Made by a program: the position numbers and the translations under genes. From positions 16,192 through 80,191 of the forward strand of contig NZ_BMNB01000033.1 in the NCBI RefSeq assembly GCF_014646235.1: a DNA stretch of 64,000 nucleotides. Reading direction: 5' to 3'. This DNA comes from Micromonospora sonchi (GTDB taxonomy: Bacteria; Actinomycetota; Actinomycetes; Mycobacteriales; Micromonosporaceae). Under the pieces are notes generated by a model. That model saw nothing but the letters and a program-made list of their open reading frames with translations. It searched no databases and was not told the origin of the DNA. Position 1 is the first letter of the stretch; each line of letters opens with the position of its first letter. Positions 9,097-18,490 of the stretch are shown piece after piece.

Positions 9097-10155
9097 TCAG
9101 GAGGACTTCGGCGGTGCGTCGGCGAGGGGGGTTTCGCGGGCCTGGGTGCGGCCCTCCTTGCGGGCCTGGTCGAGGAGTTGTGCGAGGCGCTGCTTTCGCC
9201 GCCGGGTGACGGTGCGGGCGGCGAAGACCAGCACGCCGAGGGCGAGCGCGATGATCAGCTGCGCCCAGGGGAGCGCCCAGGTGGTGACGGTGGCCGAGGT
9301 GGTCCGGATGTCGGCGCCGGTCGCGTCGCCGCCGAGGACGGCGGGCGTCACCTCGACCGTGGCGCGCATCGGGCCCAGCCCCCACACGCCGTTCACCCGG
9401 GTCTCGACCGCGCGGTCGCCGCCCCGCAGCATTTCCTCGATCTGTGCCGGGGTGTCCCGCTCCATCAGGCCGAAGAGTTCGGCGACGGTGACCTGGCCGC
9501 CGCCGGTCACCGCGACGTTGCCGGTGTTGGTCGCGGTGTAGCCGATCCGCACGGTGCCGCCGGCGAAGGGGTTCCACGAGGGCGTGTACGTGGCGGTGAG
9601 GTTCTCGATCGCCATGCTGGCGGTGATCGTGCCGCTGGCCCGCAGCATGACCCGGAATCCGACGCGACTCTCCACAGCGACGGTGCCGCCGGAACTGGTG
9701 ACCGTCGCCGCGATGCCGGCCGGGTGATCGCCGGGGCTGGCGTCGGTGGGCACGGTGATGGTGAACGGCACCACCTTCGTCTCCTTGGCCCCGACGGAGA
9801 CCTTTTCCTGCACGGTGATCCAGGTGCCGCCGTCCACCGACTTCTCGTTGGAGGGCAGCATGTTGAAGCGCCCCTTGTCGGTCAGGTAGCCGTCGGCCGC
9901 CTTGAGGGAGAAGACCACGGCGGAGTCGCTGAAGTTGCGTACGGCCAGATGCTCGGTCACGACCTGACCGGGGTCGAGCGTGCGCTCGATCCATCGCCGG
10001 CCGTCGGGGCCGTTCTGGTTGGCCGGCTGCACCGACCAGGTCACCGACGGCTTGGTCGGCTCCGCGGCGGCGGCGGGCGCGATCGGTGCGGCGACGAGCA
10101 GCACGGCCAGAGCGGCGAGCAGCCGGGGCAGGGCCCGCGACGAGGTTCGGGTCAT
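9097..10155 (-). CDS. DUF916/WxL-interacting-type surface protein with C-terminal membrane anchor
   Basis: 352 residues. Signal peptide at residues 1-30 ending PIAPAAAAEP. The body matches the peptidoglycan-binding, immunoglobulin-like layout of DUF916 / WxL-interacting proteins: VTWSVQPANQNGPDGR, FNMLPSNEKSVDGGTWI, DASPGDHPAGIAATV, then a second beta domain (TYTPSWNPFAGGTVRIGYTA). A membrane helix near residue 300 is followed by a basic tail (TRRRKQR). It should be anchored in the membrane and present its domains at the wall. It sits just downstream of a WxL-like secreted protein, the usual partnership for this family. A hairpin lies between the two genes, so expression may be partly uncoupled. 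The ATG at 10155 is in good context. Confidence 0.82.
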   Translation of the reverse strand: MTRTSSRALPRLLAALAVLLVAAPIAPAAAAEPTKPSVTWSVQPANQNGPDGRRWIERTLDPGQVVTEHLAVRNFSDSAVVFSLKAADGYLTDKGRFNMLPSNEKSVDGGTWITVQEKVSVGAKETKVVPFTITVPTDASPGDHPAGIAATVTSSGGTVAVESRVGFRVMLRASGTITASMAIENLTATYTPSWNPFAGGTVRIGYTATNTGNVAVTGGGQVTVAELFGLMERDTPAQIEEMLRGGDRAVETRVNGVWGLGPMRATVEVTPAVLGGDATGADIRTTSATVTTWALPWAQLIIALALGVLVFAARTVTRRRKQRLAQLLDQARKEGRTQARETPLADAPPKSS

Positions 10156-10175
10156 GACGGCATCCTTTGTGCAGT

Positions 10176-10211
10176 GTGGTGGGGGTCGCCGGAACCGGCG
10201 GCCCCCACCAC
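10176..10211 (-). terminator. Hairpin between WxL-like gene and DUF916 gene
   Basis: 17-bp arms with one mismatch (GTGGTGGGGGTCGCCGG / CCGGCGGCCCCCACCAC) and a 2-base loop, right after the stop of the WxL-like gene and just before the DUF916 start. It could be a terminator or an attenuator that lowers expression of the second gene. Confidence 0.65.
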
Positions 10212-10216
10212 GGGTG

Positions 10217-10849
10217 TTACTCGAACAGGGACAGGGTCAGCGTCGAGGAGTACGCGCCGGCTGCGACATTTGCCGGCGTACGCAGGAACAGTTCCGCGTT
10301 CACGGCGTACTCGCCACCGGCCACCGCACCCGAGTCGAACGTCGACACCAGCAGTTCCTGGTCGACCAGGCCCACATTGTTGCCCGGCTGGGTCGGCTCG
10401 TCGAGGACGGTGACGACCTCCTCGCCCTCGGCCACCAGGCCGGTGTCACCGCCGTCGAGCAGCCGTGGCCGCCAACCGAGGTGTCCGGCGCCGATCGGCT
10501 CCTGACCGGCGTTACCGACGAAGTCGGTCGCGCTGCCCACCACGGCCCACGCCGAGCCCGCAGGCACCTCGTCCGCCGTGCGGGTGTCGGTCACCGTCAC
10601 CGTCGGCAGGGTGCCCACGAACTGCCGGACCAGCAGCGTCGACCCGTTCTCGGACAGGGCCACCGAGTCCGCCGCCACCGAGAGCGCGAGCACTCCCGGC
10701 TCCTTGATCTCCTCGATGTCGACAGTCACCTCGACATCGGCACTGTCCGCCGGCTCGGCCGATGCCGGTGCGGCCATCGCCACCGATCCGGCCACCATCG
10801 CGCTCGCGGCCACCGCCGCGAAGAGGCGCCTGCGCCTGGTTGTGCTCAT
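10217..10849 (-). CDS. WxL-domain-like secreted protein
   Basis: 210 residues. Signal peptide (TTRRRRLFAAVAASAMVAG ... APASAEP), then a single beta-rich domain resembling WxL wall-binding proteins: VEVTVDIEEI at the start, AWAVVGSATDF and AGHLGWRPRL in the middle, and a C-terminal AYSSTLTLSLFE, the usual end of such domains. The exact W-x-L motif is not preserved, so the assignment rests on layout and on the DUF916 neighbour. The second of two close ATGs is chosen because GGAG lies seven bases upstream of it; the first ATG at 10855 would have only a two-base spacer. Confidence 0.72.
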   Translation of the reverse strand: MSTTRRRRLFAAVAASAMVAGSVAMAAPASAEPADSADVEVTVDIEEIKEPGVLALSVAADSVALSENGSTLLVRQFVGTLPTVTVTDTRTADEVPAGSAWAVVGSATDFVGNAGQEPIGAGHLGWRPRLLDGGDTGLVAEGEEVVTVLDEPTQPGNNVGLVDQELLVSTFDSGAVAGGEYAVNAELFLRTPANVAAGAYSSTLTLSLFE

Positions 10850-10885
10850 GTGCATGCTCCGTTGCTGAATTCGAAGGGATGCGAT

Positions 10886-10917
10886 GGTGGCGGCGCCCCG
10901 GCCGGGGCGCCGCCACC
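10886..10917 (-). terminator. Perfect palindrome terminator after the nuclease gene
   Basis: GGTGGCGGCGCCCCGG / CCGGGGCGCCGCCACC, a 16-bp perfect inverted repeat with no spacer, 10 bases after the stop codon of the 1392-residue nuclease. It separates that gene from the WxL-like gene. Confidence 0.75.
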
Positions 10918-10927
10918 GCGAGAAGGG

Positions 10928-13900
10928 TCAGCCGCAGGTGATGGCGGCGAACGCCGCCTCGACCTGCGCGGTCACCGGCGTACCGTGCACCGTCCCGGTG
11001 ACCTTCACCGTGGAGGTGCCGGCCGGCACCGACCTGACCCGGGTGTTGAACGACTGGTACGCGGACTTGCCGGCGGCGACCTCGCCGACCGTACGCGAGC
11101 CGTACGGCGTGACCAGCTCGATGGTGAGCGCCACGTCGTCGGCGTTGCGGGCGGTGACCGCGACGTACGCGGTCGTACCGACGCACTGGCTGCGGGCCGT
11201 CACCTCGACGTCCCACGCCGGCACCTCGGGTTCGCCGCCGCCGATGGTCGATCGGGGCGTGCTGTCCGGGGTGACCGGCGAGTTCGCCGCGAAGTAGCTG
11301 ACCAGCATGGTCAGGTCGTTGTCGCCGGTGGTGACCGGGTTGGTGCCCTGGCCGAGCGCGGTGAAGTTGTCCCCACCGGAGGCGAGGAAGGAGTTCACCG
11401 TCACCCGGTAGCTGCCCGCCGGGTCGATCGGCGTGCCGTTCAGCTTCATCGAGGTGATCCGCGAGCCCTGGGCGGCGGTCGGGTCGTACGTGTAGTTGAA
11501 GCCCTTCGACACGCCCAGCCAGAGCACCGGGCGGGACGCGCCCGCCGGCTGCCACTGCTGCTCCAGCGCCTGCTTGAGCTGGGCACCGGTGTAGGTCTTG
11601 GTGACCACGTCGTTGGCGAACGGCTGGACGGCGAAGGCGTCGGCGTAGGTCACCGTGCCGTCGGTCCGGTACAGCAGGTCGGCCCGCAGACCGCCCGGGT
11701 TCATGAACGCGATCTGCGCCCCGCCCCGGCCGGCGTCGCCGGTGCCGGCGAGCTGCACGTCGGCGATGAAGTTGCCCAGCGGCGACTCCTTGCCCCGGTC
11801 CTCGTTGCCGTCGGTGTACGCCCGCCGGATGTCGGCGGTGATCTCACCGAGCCGCTGCTTGCCCAGTTCCTCGGCCCGGACCTTCGCGGCGGCGACGATC
11901 TCGGCCACCGCCGGGTCCTGCGGCGCGCCCACCACGTCGACCAGCGACGCGTCGGCGTTGGTGACCGAACCCGACTCCGGGTCGTAGGTCAGGGTGACCT
12001 TGCCCAGGCGCTTGCCGTAGTCCTCGGCCTGGACCACCGGGCGCAGCTTGTCGGTGCCGGGAACCGGGACCTCGAAGGCGTACGGCTGGTGGGTGTGGCC
12101 GCTGAAGATGGCGTCGATGGTGGCGTCGGCCCGGGTGAACCTGCCGAAGACCGGGTCGGCGGCCAGTGCCTCGGCGGAGTCGATGTTCGCCGTGGCGGCG
12201 CCCTCGTGGGCGAGCAGCACCACCACGTCGGCCTCGCCGTTGGCCGGGTCGCCGTCCTTGAGCTGGCCAGCGACGACGTTGGCCTCGGCCACCGGGTCGC
12301 GGAAGGTGAGGCCGGCGATGCCGTCCGGGCTGACCAGCGAGGCGGTCTGCTCGGTGACCACGCCGACGAAGCCGACCCGGACGCCGCCGACGGTGCTGAC
12401 CGAGTACGCCGGCAGCACCCGGTCGGCGTCCCGGTAGACGTTGGCGCCCAGCAGCGGGAAGTCGGCCCGGTCGGTGACCCGGCCGGTCAGGTCGGCGATG
12501 CCCTTGTCGAACTCGTGGTTGCCCACGGCCGAGGCGGCCAGGCCCATCCGGTTCAGCGCGTCGATCGTCGGGTTGTCGTCGTCGATCGCCGAGATGAAGG
12601 TCGACGCGCCGATGTTGTCACCGGCGGAGACCAACGCGGTGTTCGGGTTCTGCCCGCGCAGTTGGCCGACCAGCCCGGCGAGCTGGGCGGCACCGCCGAC
12701 CGGCTGACCGCCCACGGTGGCCGGGGACTCCAGCCGGCCGTGGAAGTCGTTGATGCTCAGCAGTTGCAGGTCGACCGGGCCGGACCCGGTGTTGATGCCC
12801 ACCACCAGCGGGTTGTGGTCGCTGGCCCGGTACGGATCGGCTGCGTAGAAGGCGTCGAGCCCGTCGTACTGGAAGGCGTACGACTCGACCGCGTTGATCT
12901 CCCACACGTCGACGCCGGTCACCCGCTCCGCCAGGGTGGGCGAGGCCAGGGCGTGGTCGAGCGAGCCTGACTCTCCGTTGAAGACGTAGCTGGTCTTCCC
13001 GGTGTCGTTGAGGTTGCGGTAGTCCCTGGCGTAGAGGACCTGCATCGGGTCCTCCTGGGTGTACGCGTTGAAGTCACCCAGCAGTAGCACGTTGTCGGTG
13101 TCGCTGTCGGTTTTGACCTTGGCGACGAAGGCGGCCAGCGCGGTGGCCTGCCGGACCCGGTCACCGTTCCAACCGCCCTGGCCGTCCCCGGTGTCGGCGT
13201 TGTCGCCGCTGCCCGCCCCGCTCTTGGACTTGAAGTGGTTGGCCACCACCACGAAGTCGAGCGGGCCGGCGGTGAAGGTCTGCGCGATCGGCTCGCGGGC
13301 GTTGAACCAGACGCTCTCGTCGTTCACTGAACGCGACGCGCCCTTCGGCTGCGCCTTGGCCGGCTTGAAGATGATCGCCGTGGTGATGAAGTCCTGCTGG
13401 GCGGCACCGGGCAGCTCGGCCGGAGCGCGGACGTAGTCCCAGGTGCCCGCGCCGTCCTTGACGTTCAGCGCGGCGACCAGGCGCTTGAGCGCCCGCTGCG
13501 GGTCGGTGGGGCTGAACCGGACCGAGTTCTCGATCTCCTCCAACGCGACCACGTCGGCGTCGAGCGCGCTGATCGCCGAAACGATCTTCTTCTCCTGCTT
13601 GGCCAGCGCCCCCTCGTTGGCCGCACCGCGCGCGTCGCCACCGAAGTGGACGAAGTAGTTCAGCACGTTGAAGCTGGCCACCCGCAGGTCGCCGCCGACA
13701 TCGACGGGAGCGGCGGTACGCGGGTTGGTGGCCTTGAAGGTGGTCCGGGCGGCTGGCGGGGTGTCCGCGTCGACCGGGCGGGTGGGCTGCAGGCGCCACT
13801 CGTTGAAGCCGTACGACAGCACCGACGGCCCGAACGCCTCGACCGAGTCGCCGACCCGCAGCGGGCTGGCCTTCGACACGTACGGCGGCAGCAGCCCGGC

Positions 13901-15106
13901 GGTCGCCAGGTTGGTGGTCTTGCCGTCGTCCAGCAGGACCCGACGGAGCTTGTTCTCGGCGGCGATGCGCCGCGCCTCGGCGGTGCCCGGGCGGGCCCGG
14001 TCGGTCGGGGTCAGCGCTGGCCGGTCGCCGGCGGCGAGAGCGACCTCGCCGTAGCGGTTGGTGTTGTAGACCTCGGCGACGGTGTACGCGCCGACCGGCG
14101 CGACCAGCATCGACTCGACCGACTCGCGGGCCTCCTCGGCCAGCGGGAACTCCACCGGAACCGGGGCGGGCAGCGGCGCGCCCCGCTCGCAGACCTGCAC
14201 GTCGCCCTTGGCCGCGATGGTGAGCTGGGTGAGCCCGTTGAACTCGTTGGCGGTGCCGCTGACCCGGACCCGGTCGCTGATCGCGAGGGACGGGTGGTTG
14301 GCCGTGTTGGTGGTGAGGTGGACGAAGATGCCGTCCGAGGCGGCGTCGGCGGCGACCGGGCGATCTCCGCCGCTGCCCGCCGTCTGCACGTACACGCCGT
14401 TGTAGCCACCCGTGCGGTGGTCGGCGGTGACGACTCCCTCGACGGTCACCCGGGTGCCCGCCACCGGTGTGGCGGCACCGGTGCCCTGAACCTGGGCGAT
14501 GGTGTGGTCGACGGCGATCGTGCAGCCCAGTTCCGGGTCCGGGTCCGGGTCCGGCGCGGCGTTGCGTACGCCGAAGCTGTTCGGTGCCGGCGGGCGCCAA
14601 CTGCCGGCGATCTTCTGCAACGAGTGACCGACCGGGGTGGAGCTGGACTCCTTGACCCCGATGTCGGTGCCCCTGATCCCGTTGGCCGGGCCGCCGACCG
14701 CGGTGAAGGTGCCCCCGTAGGTGAGGAACTCGGCCACCGAGTCGGTTGGGGAGACCAGGGCGATGCCGTCGGGGTCGCCGTTCTGGATGCCGTTGACCGG
14801 GTAGCTCTCGACGATCACACCGGCGGCCGGCACCGTGCCGGTCAGGGCCCGGGTGTGGTACGCGGCACCGTTGCCTCCGTTGTAGAGGACGACGCGCCAG
14901 CCGGTCAGGTCGAAGCCGACCGGTGCCTCGATCTCGATCGCCTCGCCGACGTCGGTGCCGGCGTTGTCATAGTGGATCTCACTGATGAACGGCGTCGCCG
15001 GCGCCGGGTCGGCGAACGCGACGGTGCCACCGGCCAGGGTGAGGGCGGTGGCGGTGACCAGTACGCCCGGAATTGTGAATAGTCGGGTGCTTCTTCTTCG
15101 CTGCAT
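10928..15106 (-). CDS. Secreted ExeM/NucH-type endonuclease fused to 5'-nucleotidase
   Basis: 1392 residues. Signal peptide to about residue 36 (GTVAFADPAP). Domains in order: lamin-tail domain ~38-175 (FISEIHYDNAGTDVGEAIEI); OB-fold, YhcR-like region ~205-320; endonuclease/exonuclease/phosphatase domain ~470-775 with ASFNVLNYF, VVANHFKSK, LLGDFNAYTQ and SDHNPLVVG; calcineurin-type phosphoesterase ~780-1080 with INDFHGRLE, SAGDNIGAS, VGNHEFDKG and FSGHTHQPY; 5'-nucleotidase C-terminal domain ~1090-1290 (AFMNPGGLRADLLY, AVQPFANDVV); short beta domain to the end. It should degrade extracellular DNA and dephosphorylate the nucleotides, releasing phosphate and nucleosides. The ATG at 15106 has GGAGG eight bases upstream. 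Neighbours are also secreted proteins. Confidence 0.93.
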   Translation of the reverse strand: MQRRRSTRLFTIPGVLVTATALTLAGGTVAFADPAPATPFISEIHYDNAGTDVGEAIEIEAPVGFDLTGWRVVLYNGGNGAAYHTRALTGTVPAAGVIVESYPVNGIQNGDPDGIALVSPTDSVAEFLTYGGTFTAVGGPANGIRGTDIGVKESSSTPVGHSLQKIAGSWRPPAPNSFGVRNAAPDPDPDPELGCTIAVDHTIAQVQGTGAATPVAGTRVTVEGVVTADHRTGGYNGVYVQTAGSGGDRPVAADAASDGIFVHLTTNTANHPSLAISDRVRVSGTANEFNGLTQLTIAAKGDVQVCERGAPLPAPVPVEFPLAEEARESVESMLVAPVGAYTVAEVYNTNRYGEVALAAGDRPALTPTDRARPGTAEARRIAAENKLRRVLLDDGKTTNLATAGLLPPYVSKASPLRVGDSVEAFGPSVLSYGFNEWRLQPTRPVDADTPPAARTTFKATNPRTAAPVDVGGDLRVASFNVLNYFVHFGGDARGAANEGALAKQEKKIVSAISALDADVVALEEIENSVRFSPTDPQRALKRLVAALNVKDGAGTWDYVRAPAELPGAAQQDFITTAIIFKPAKAQPKGASRSVNDESVWFNAREPIAQTFTAGPLDFVVVANHFKSKSGAGSGDNADTGDGQGGWNGDRVRQATALAAFVAKVKTDSDTDNVLLLGDFNAYTQEDPMQVLYARDYRNLNDTGKTSYVFNGESGSLDHALASPTLAERVTGVDVWEINAVESYAFQYDGLDAFYAADPYRASDHNPLVVGINTGSGPVDLQLLSINDFHGRLESPATVGGQPVGGAAQLAGLVGQLRGQNPNTALVSAGDNIGASTFISAIDDDNPTIDALNRMGLAASAVGNHEFDKGIADLTGRVTDRADFPLLGANVYRDADRVLPAYSVSTVGGVRVGFVGVVTEQTASLVSPDGIAGLTFRDPVAEANVVAGQLKDGDPANGEADVVVLLAHEGAATANIDSAEALAADPVFGRFTRADATIDAIFSGHTHQPYAFEVPVPGTDKLRPVVQAEDYGKRLGKVTLTYDPESGSVTNADASLVDVVGAPQDPAVAEIVAAAKVRAEELGKQRLGEITADIRRAYTDGNEDRGKESPLGNFIADVQLAGTGDAGRGGAQIAFMNPGGLRADLLYRTDGTVTYADAFAVQPFANDVVTKTYTGAQLKQALEQQWQPAGASRPVLWLGVSKGFNYTYDPTAAQGSRITSMKLNGTPIDPAGSYRVTVNSFLASGGDNFTALGQGTNPVTTGDNDLTMLVSYFAANSPVTPDSTPRSTIGGGEPEVPAWDVEVTARSQCVGTTAYVAVTARNADDVALTIELVTPYGSRTVGEVAAGKSAYQSFNTRVRSVPAGTSTVKVTGTVHGTPVTAQVEAAFAAITCG

Positions 15107-15613
15107 CTGCGCGGCCTCCGAGGGGGTAGACCGTCGGAGGATAAGCGGCCCCGGTGTCCTTGCGGCAGCCACCAGATGTATCAAAGCGGCGAACGTTCGT
15201 GGTCTACCTCAGCCGGCTGGCCTGCTCGATCGCGGTCTCGATGGCGTCGGTGCGGCGATCGGGGCCGCCTGCCGGAGGGCAGGCTCGCTGGGAGGCCGGA
15301 GTGGAATGTCCGACATGCGACAGCATCCATAACCGATTTCGTTCGTTTGCTGCGCATGGCAAGGGAATTCGTGATTTCGATTCTGATCGGCGACGGCTGA
15401 AGTTGATTTAGGCGACTGCCCCGAGGGCCGCGGGCGTGCTATAGAGAGATGGCGTGCTAATCAATTGTCTTAAATGCGATGGGGGTTCGTCATTTCCGCG
15501 ATCAGTGGAAATCGCCGAGCCCGGAGGGCTTCACCACCAGCGACAACGCTGTCGGAAGCGGCGATCGGCCCTCCTTGCGTGAAGGTGATTTCCGCATCAG
15601 AGGTAGGAGTCCC
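15107..15613. promoter_or_regulatory. 507-base divergent intergenic region
   Basis: No gene is supported. It contains the promoters of the nuclease (-) and the FN3 protein (+). Around 15330-15480 the DNA is less GC-rich than its surroundings. A small hairpin (GCCTGCC/GGCAGGC) lies at 15267-15284. The last ~130 bases before the FN3 gene can fold locally (TTTCC/GGAAA near 15495-15515) and GGAAATC near 15513 can pair with GATTTCC near 15590, so a structured 5' leader is possible, but no known riboswitch is recognised. Confidence 0.35.
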
Positions 15614-18424
15614 ATGTCCATGCCGCGTCGTTTTCGGACGCTGGTGGGATCAGCGCTTGCCATAGCGCTGGTCGCGTCGGCGATGGTGTCCACCCCCGCT
15701 TCCGCGCGTTCCCCCGGGGACGCGCCACCGGCGGCCTCCGCCCGCCCCGTCAAACCGGCGGTCACCGGCTCGGCGAACGCCGCCGATCCGGTCCGACCGA
15801 AGGCCGCCAGCAAGCCGGCCGCGCCGAAGCGGCCGACGGCCGGCAAGCGCGGCGATCTCGCCGCCGTCAGTTGGCGCAAGCCCGCCGAGAACGGCAGTAA
15901 GATCACCGGGTACGTGGTGACGCCGTTCCGCAACGGCAAGGCGCAGGCCCCGAGCAAGTTCGACGCGTCGGTTACCAGCCGCGCGGTGAAGATCTCCCCG
16001 GCCAGCGGGAAGTGGACGTTCACCGTGGCGGCCGCCAATGACGCCGGCACCGGCCCGGCCAGTCCCCGCTCCAAGGCCGCCGTACCGGTAGCGCTGCCCG
16101 CCGCGCCCACCATCATCGCGGTCACCGCCCACACCTCGTCGGCGCAGTTGAGCTGGATTCGGCCCGCCGACGACGGCGGTTCACCGGTCACGCAGTTCGT
16201 GATCACGCCGTACATCGACGGAACGGCGCAGTCGGCCCAGGTGGTGCCGTCGGTGACCACGGCGACGGTGACCGGTCTGACCCGGGGAACCACCTACACC
16301 TTCACAGTGGCGGCCCGCACCGCGCTCGGCACCGGCCCCGAGTCCGAGCGGTCGGTGCCGGTCACGACCGACGTCTCGCCGAACGTGTCGTACGTGGGAC
16401 CCGAAGGCACGGTCAACGCGGCGTACGTGGGTAACGTCACGGTCAGCAACGGAGTGCCGCCCTACACCTGGTCCGTCGAGCCGAGCCCGATCACCGGCAG
16501 TTTGCCGCCCGGCCTGGCGCTGAACCGGCTGGGCCCTGCCGTCACCGGTGTCCCCACTACCGCTGGCCAGTATCCGGTGATCTTCCGAGTGGTGGACGCC
16601 GAGGGTCGGGAAGGAAGTGTGCTGACCGTCATCACCATCAACGCCCGGCCGCAGATCGTGGTGCCGAGCCTGGCGCTCGGCGAGGTCGGCGCGTCCTACT
16701 CGCAGCGGCTCACCGTGCTCGGCGGCACCCCGCCGTTCACCTGGTCGGTGGCGGCCGGGTCGCTGCCACCCGGCGTCACCCTCAACACGGTCGACGGGTT
16801 CATCTCGGGCACGCCGACGGTCGCCGGCACCCACGGCGCCGACGTCCGGGTGACCGACGCGTTCGGGGCGACCGACGTCCAGCAGATCCGGCTCGTGGTC
16901 CAGGCGCGCAGCGTGGTCGCCCTGAGCGTCGACGATCCATCGGTCAACTTCGCCGACGAGGTCACCTTCACGGTGAACATCGGCCCGGGTGAGGCGCAGG
17001 GCTCGGTGAGCCTCTTCGACAACAGCGCCGGGACGCGTACCCTGCTCGGCACCTTCCCGGTCACGCGCAACCAGGCCACCTTCACCATCCGGGTGCCGGA
17101 CTTCGGGACGAACCAGTTCGACGTGCGGTACGACTCCAGCAACACGAACGCGGTCGTCAACTCCAACTCGGTGAACGTGCAGGCGACCGGGGTGGCCGGA
17201 CAGGCCCTGATCACCCAGTTCCGCCAGTCCGGCGTCGCCGGGCCACTGGACCAGTACGTCTCGATCTACAACAACAGCCCGATCCCGTTGCCGGTGTCCG
17301 GCCTACGGGTCGAGGCAGCGGACGGCACGGTCGTCACCGTTCCGCCCACCCGGCTGTCCCTTGCGGTCGGTCAGGCCTTCTTGATCACGGCCGCGGACTA
17401 CTCGCTCGGGGCCGTCGCCGAGCCGGATCTGGCGCTGAGCCCTGATCCCGCTGACGGAAGTTGCACCGTCGTGGTCGGCCCGGTGTGTTCACTGGGCGCG
17501 ATCGGTGGGCTACGCGTCCGGTACCCGGACTCCGGCACCCCCGGCACCGGCACCATCGCTGACGCCGCCGGCTCCACCCCCGGGTTCTACCGGGGCAGCC
17601 CGCTGCCGACCTTCAGCTACACGCCGACGGTCCGCAACATCTTCGGTCGACTGCGCGAGGCGGGCCGACCGCTGGACACCGGGAACACCCGAGCCGATTT
17701 CCGGTTCCTCACCACGACGGGCGGCATCCAGGGCGGGATACCGTCGGCGATCGGCACCGGGAACCCCCGCAACGCCAACGGGCCTCGGATTGTGAACGCT
17801 CTGCTCCAGACCACGCTGCTGGACAGCGGTGTGTCCGCGAGCGCGGCACCCAACCGGGAGTACATCGCGCCCACGCCGACCCGCCGCGGGCAGTTGATCA
17901 TCCGCCGGACGCTCACCAACCGGGCCAGCACGCCGGCGAGCCAGATCAAGCTGCGGATCTCCAGCCTGAGTCAGCTGAACGGGGCACCGCCGCCCGCCGG
18001 GAGCTCTCCGCGGCCGCCGTACGCCGACCTGCGGTGGCGCAACCCGGCGACCTTGACCAGCACGTTCACGCTGAGCGACGGGCGGACCGTCACGGTCAAC
18101 AACCTGCGGATGGACCTCCCGTCCGATGACCCGCCCGGTGGTGGCCTCTACAGCGAGGCGACCCTGCCGCTGCCGCTCGGTGGCCTGCCGCCAGGCGGGA
18201 CGCTCAACTACTCCTTGACGTTCAGCGTCGAGTCGGCCGGATCGTTCTGGGGCGCCTGGGACGTCCTGGCACTGGGCATCGACCCGCCCACGGTGTCGAC
18301 CGCCGCAAGCAAGCGCTCGAACCGGACCCAGGTTAACGGCGACGCTGGCGTGGTGCCGCGCGAGCTGACCCAACCCCGGTCCGACCAGGCCAGGGCGCAC
18401 CGCCAACGGCACGAGAGCAACTGA
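15614..18424 (+). CDS. Large secreted FN3/Ig-like repeat protein
   Basis: 936 residues. Signal peptide at 1-31 (LIAIALVAS-like core, MVSTPASARS). A Pro/Ala/Lys-rich linker is followed by two fibronectin type III domains (~70-155 and ~160-252, each with TYTFTVAA- or WTFTVAA-type strands and GTGPxSxRS ends), two putative Ig (He-PIG) domains (~255-430; PPYTWSVEP...GSLPPGL and PPFTWSVAAGSLPPGV), an Ig-like domain (~430-525), a lamin-tail-like domain (~530-660) and an uncharacterised C-terminal region. Likely an extracellular adhesion or matrix protein. The ATG at 15614 has GGAG four bases upstream; longer in-frame starts would put ~45 residues ahead of the signal peptide and are rejected. Confidence 0.82.
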   Translation: MSMPRRFRTLVGSALAIALVASAMVSTPASARSPGDAPPAASARPVKPAVTGSANAADPVRPKAASKPAAPKRPTAGKRGDLAAVSWRKPAENGSKITGYVVTPFRNGKAQAPSKFDASVTSRAVKISPASGKWTFTVAAANDAGTGPASPRSKAAVPVALPAAPTIIAVTAHTSSAQLSWIRPADDGGSPVTQFVITPYIDGTAQSAQVVPSVTTATVTGLTRGTTYTFTVAARTALGTGPESERSVPVTTDVSPNVSYVGPEGTVNAAYVGNVTVSNGVPPYTWSVEPSPITGSLPPGLALNRLGPAVTGVPTTAGQYPVIFRVVDAEGREGSVLTVITINARPQIVVPSLALGEVGASYSQRLTVLGGTPPFTWSVAAGSLPPGVTLNTVDGFISGTPTVAGTHGADVRVTDAFGATDVQQIRLVVQARSVVALSVDDPSVNFADEVTFTVNIGPGEAQGSVSLFDNSAGTRTLLGTFPVTRNQATFTIRVPDFGTNQFDVRYDSSNTNAVVNSNSVNVQATGVAGQALITQFRQSGVAGPLDQYVSIYNNSPIPLPVSGLRVEAADGTVVTVPPTRLSLAVGQAFLITAADYSLGAVAEPDLALSPDPADGSCTVVVGPVCSLGAIGGLRVRYPDSGTPGTGTIADAAGSTPGFYRGSPLPTFSYTPTVRNIFGRLREAGRPLDTGNTRADFRFLTTTGGIQGGIPSAIGTGNPRNANGPRIVNALLQTTLLDSGVSASAAPNREYIAPTPTRRGQLIIRRTLTNRASTPASQIKLRISSLSQLNGAPPPAGSSPRPPYADLRWRNPATLTSTFTLSDGRTVTVNNLRMDLPSDDPPGGGLYSEATLPLPLGGLPPGGTLNYSLTFSVESAGSFWGAWDVLALGIDPPTVSTAASKRSNRTQVNGDAGVVPRELTQPRSDQARAHRQRHESN

Positions 18425-18434
18425 CCACACCGAC

Positions 18435-18470
18435 CCTCGCGGGCGGCACCGGCCGGTGCCGCCCGCGAGG
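18435..18470 (+). terminator. 18-bp palindrome terminator before the lasso cluster
   Basis: CCTCGCGGGCGGCACCGG / CCGGTGCCGCCCGCGAGG, a perfect inverted repeat directly after the FN3 gene. It marks the left border of the lasso-peptide cluster. Confidence 0.8.
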
Positions 18471-18490
18471 CACGCCCCGGGAGGGCACAG

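Noticed and set aside
9980..12970. ~1000-codon + strand open frame
   Set aside because: Antisense to the DUF916, WxL-like and nuclease genes, which have signal peptides, motifs and ribosome sites; the + frame has none.
15154..15411. Small ORFs in the nuclease/FN3 gap as a second RiPP precursor
   Set aside because: No ribosome site, no leader motif and no modification genes next to them; translations look like random high-GC frames.
15481..15613. Known riboswitch (c-di-GMP or c-di-AMP class)
   Set aside because: The conserved cores of those classes are not found; only short local pairings are visible.
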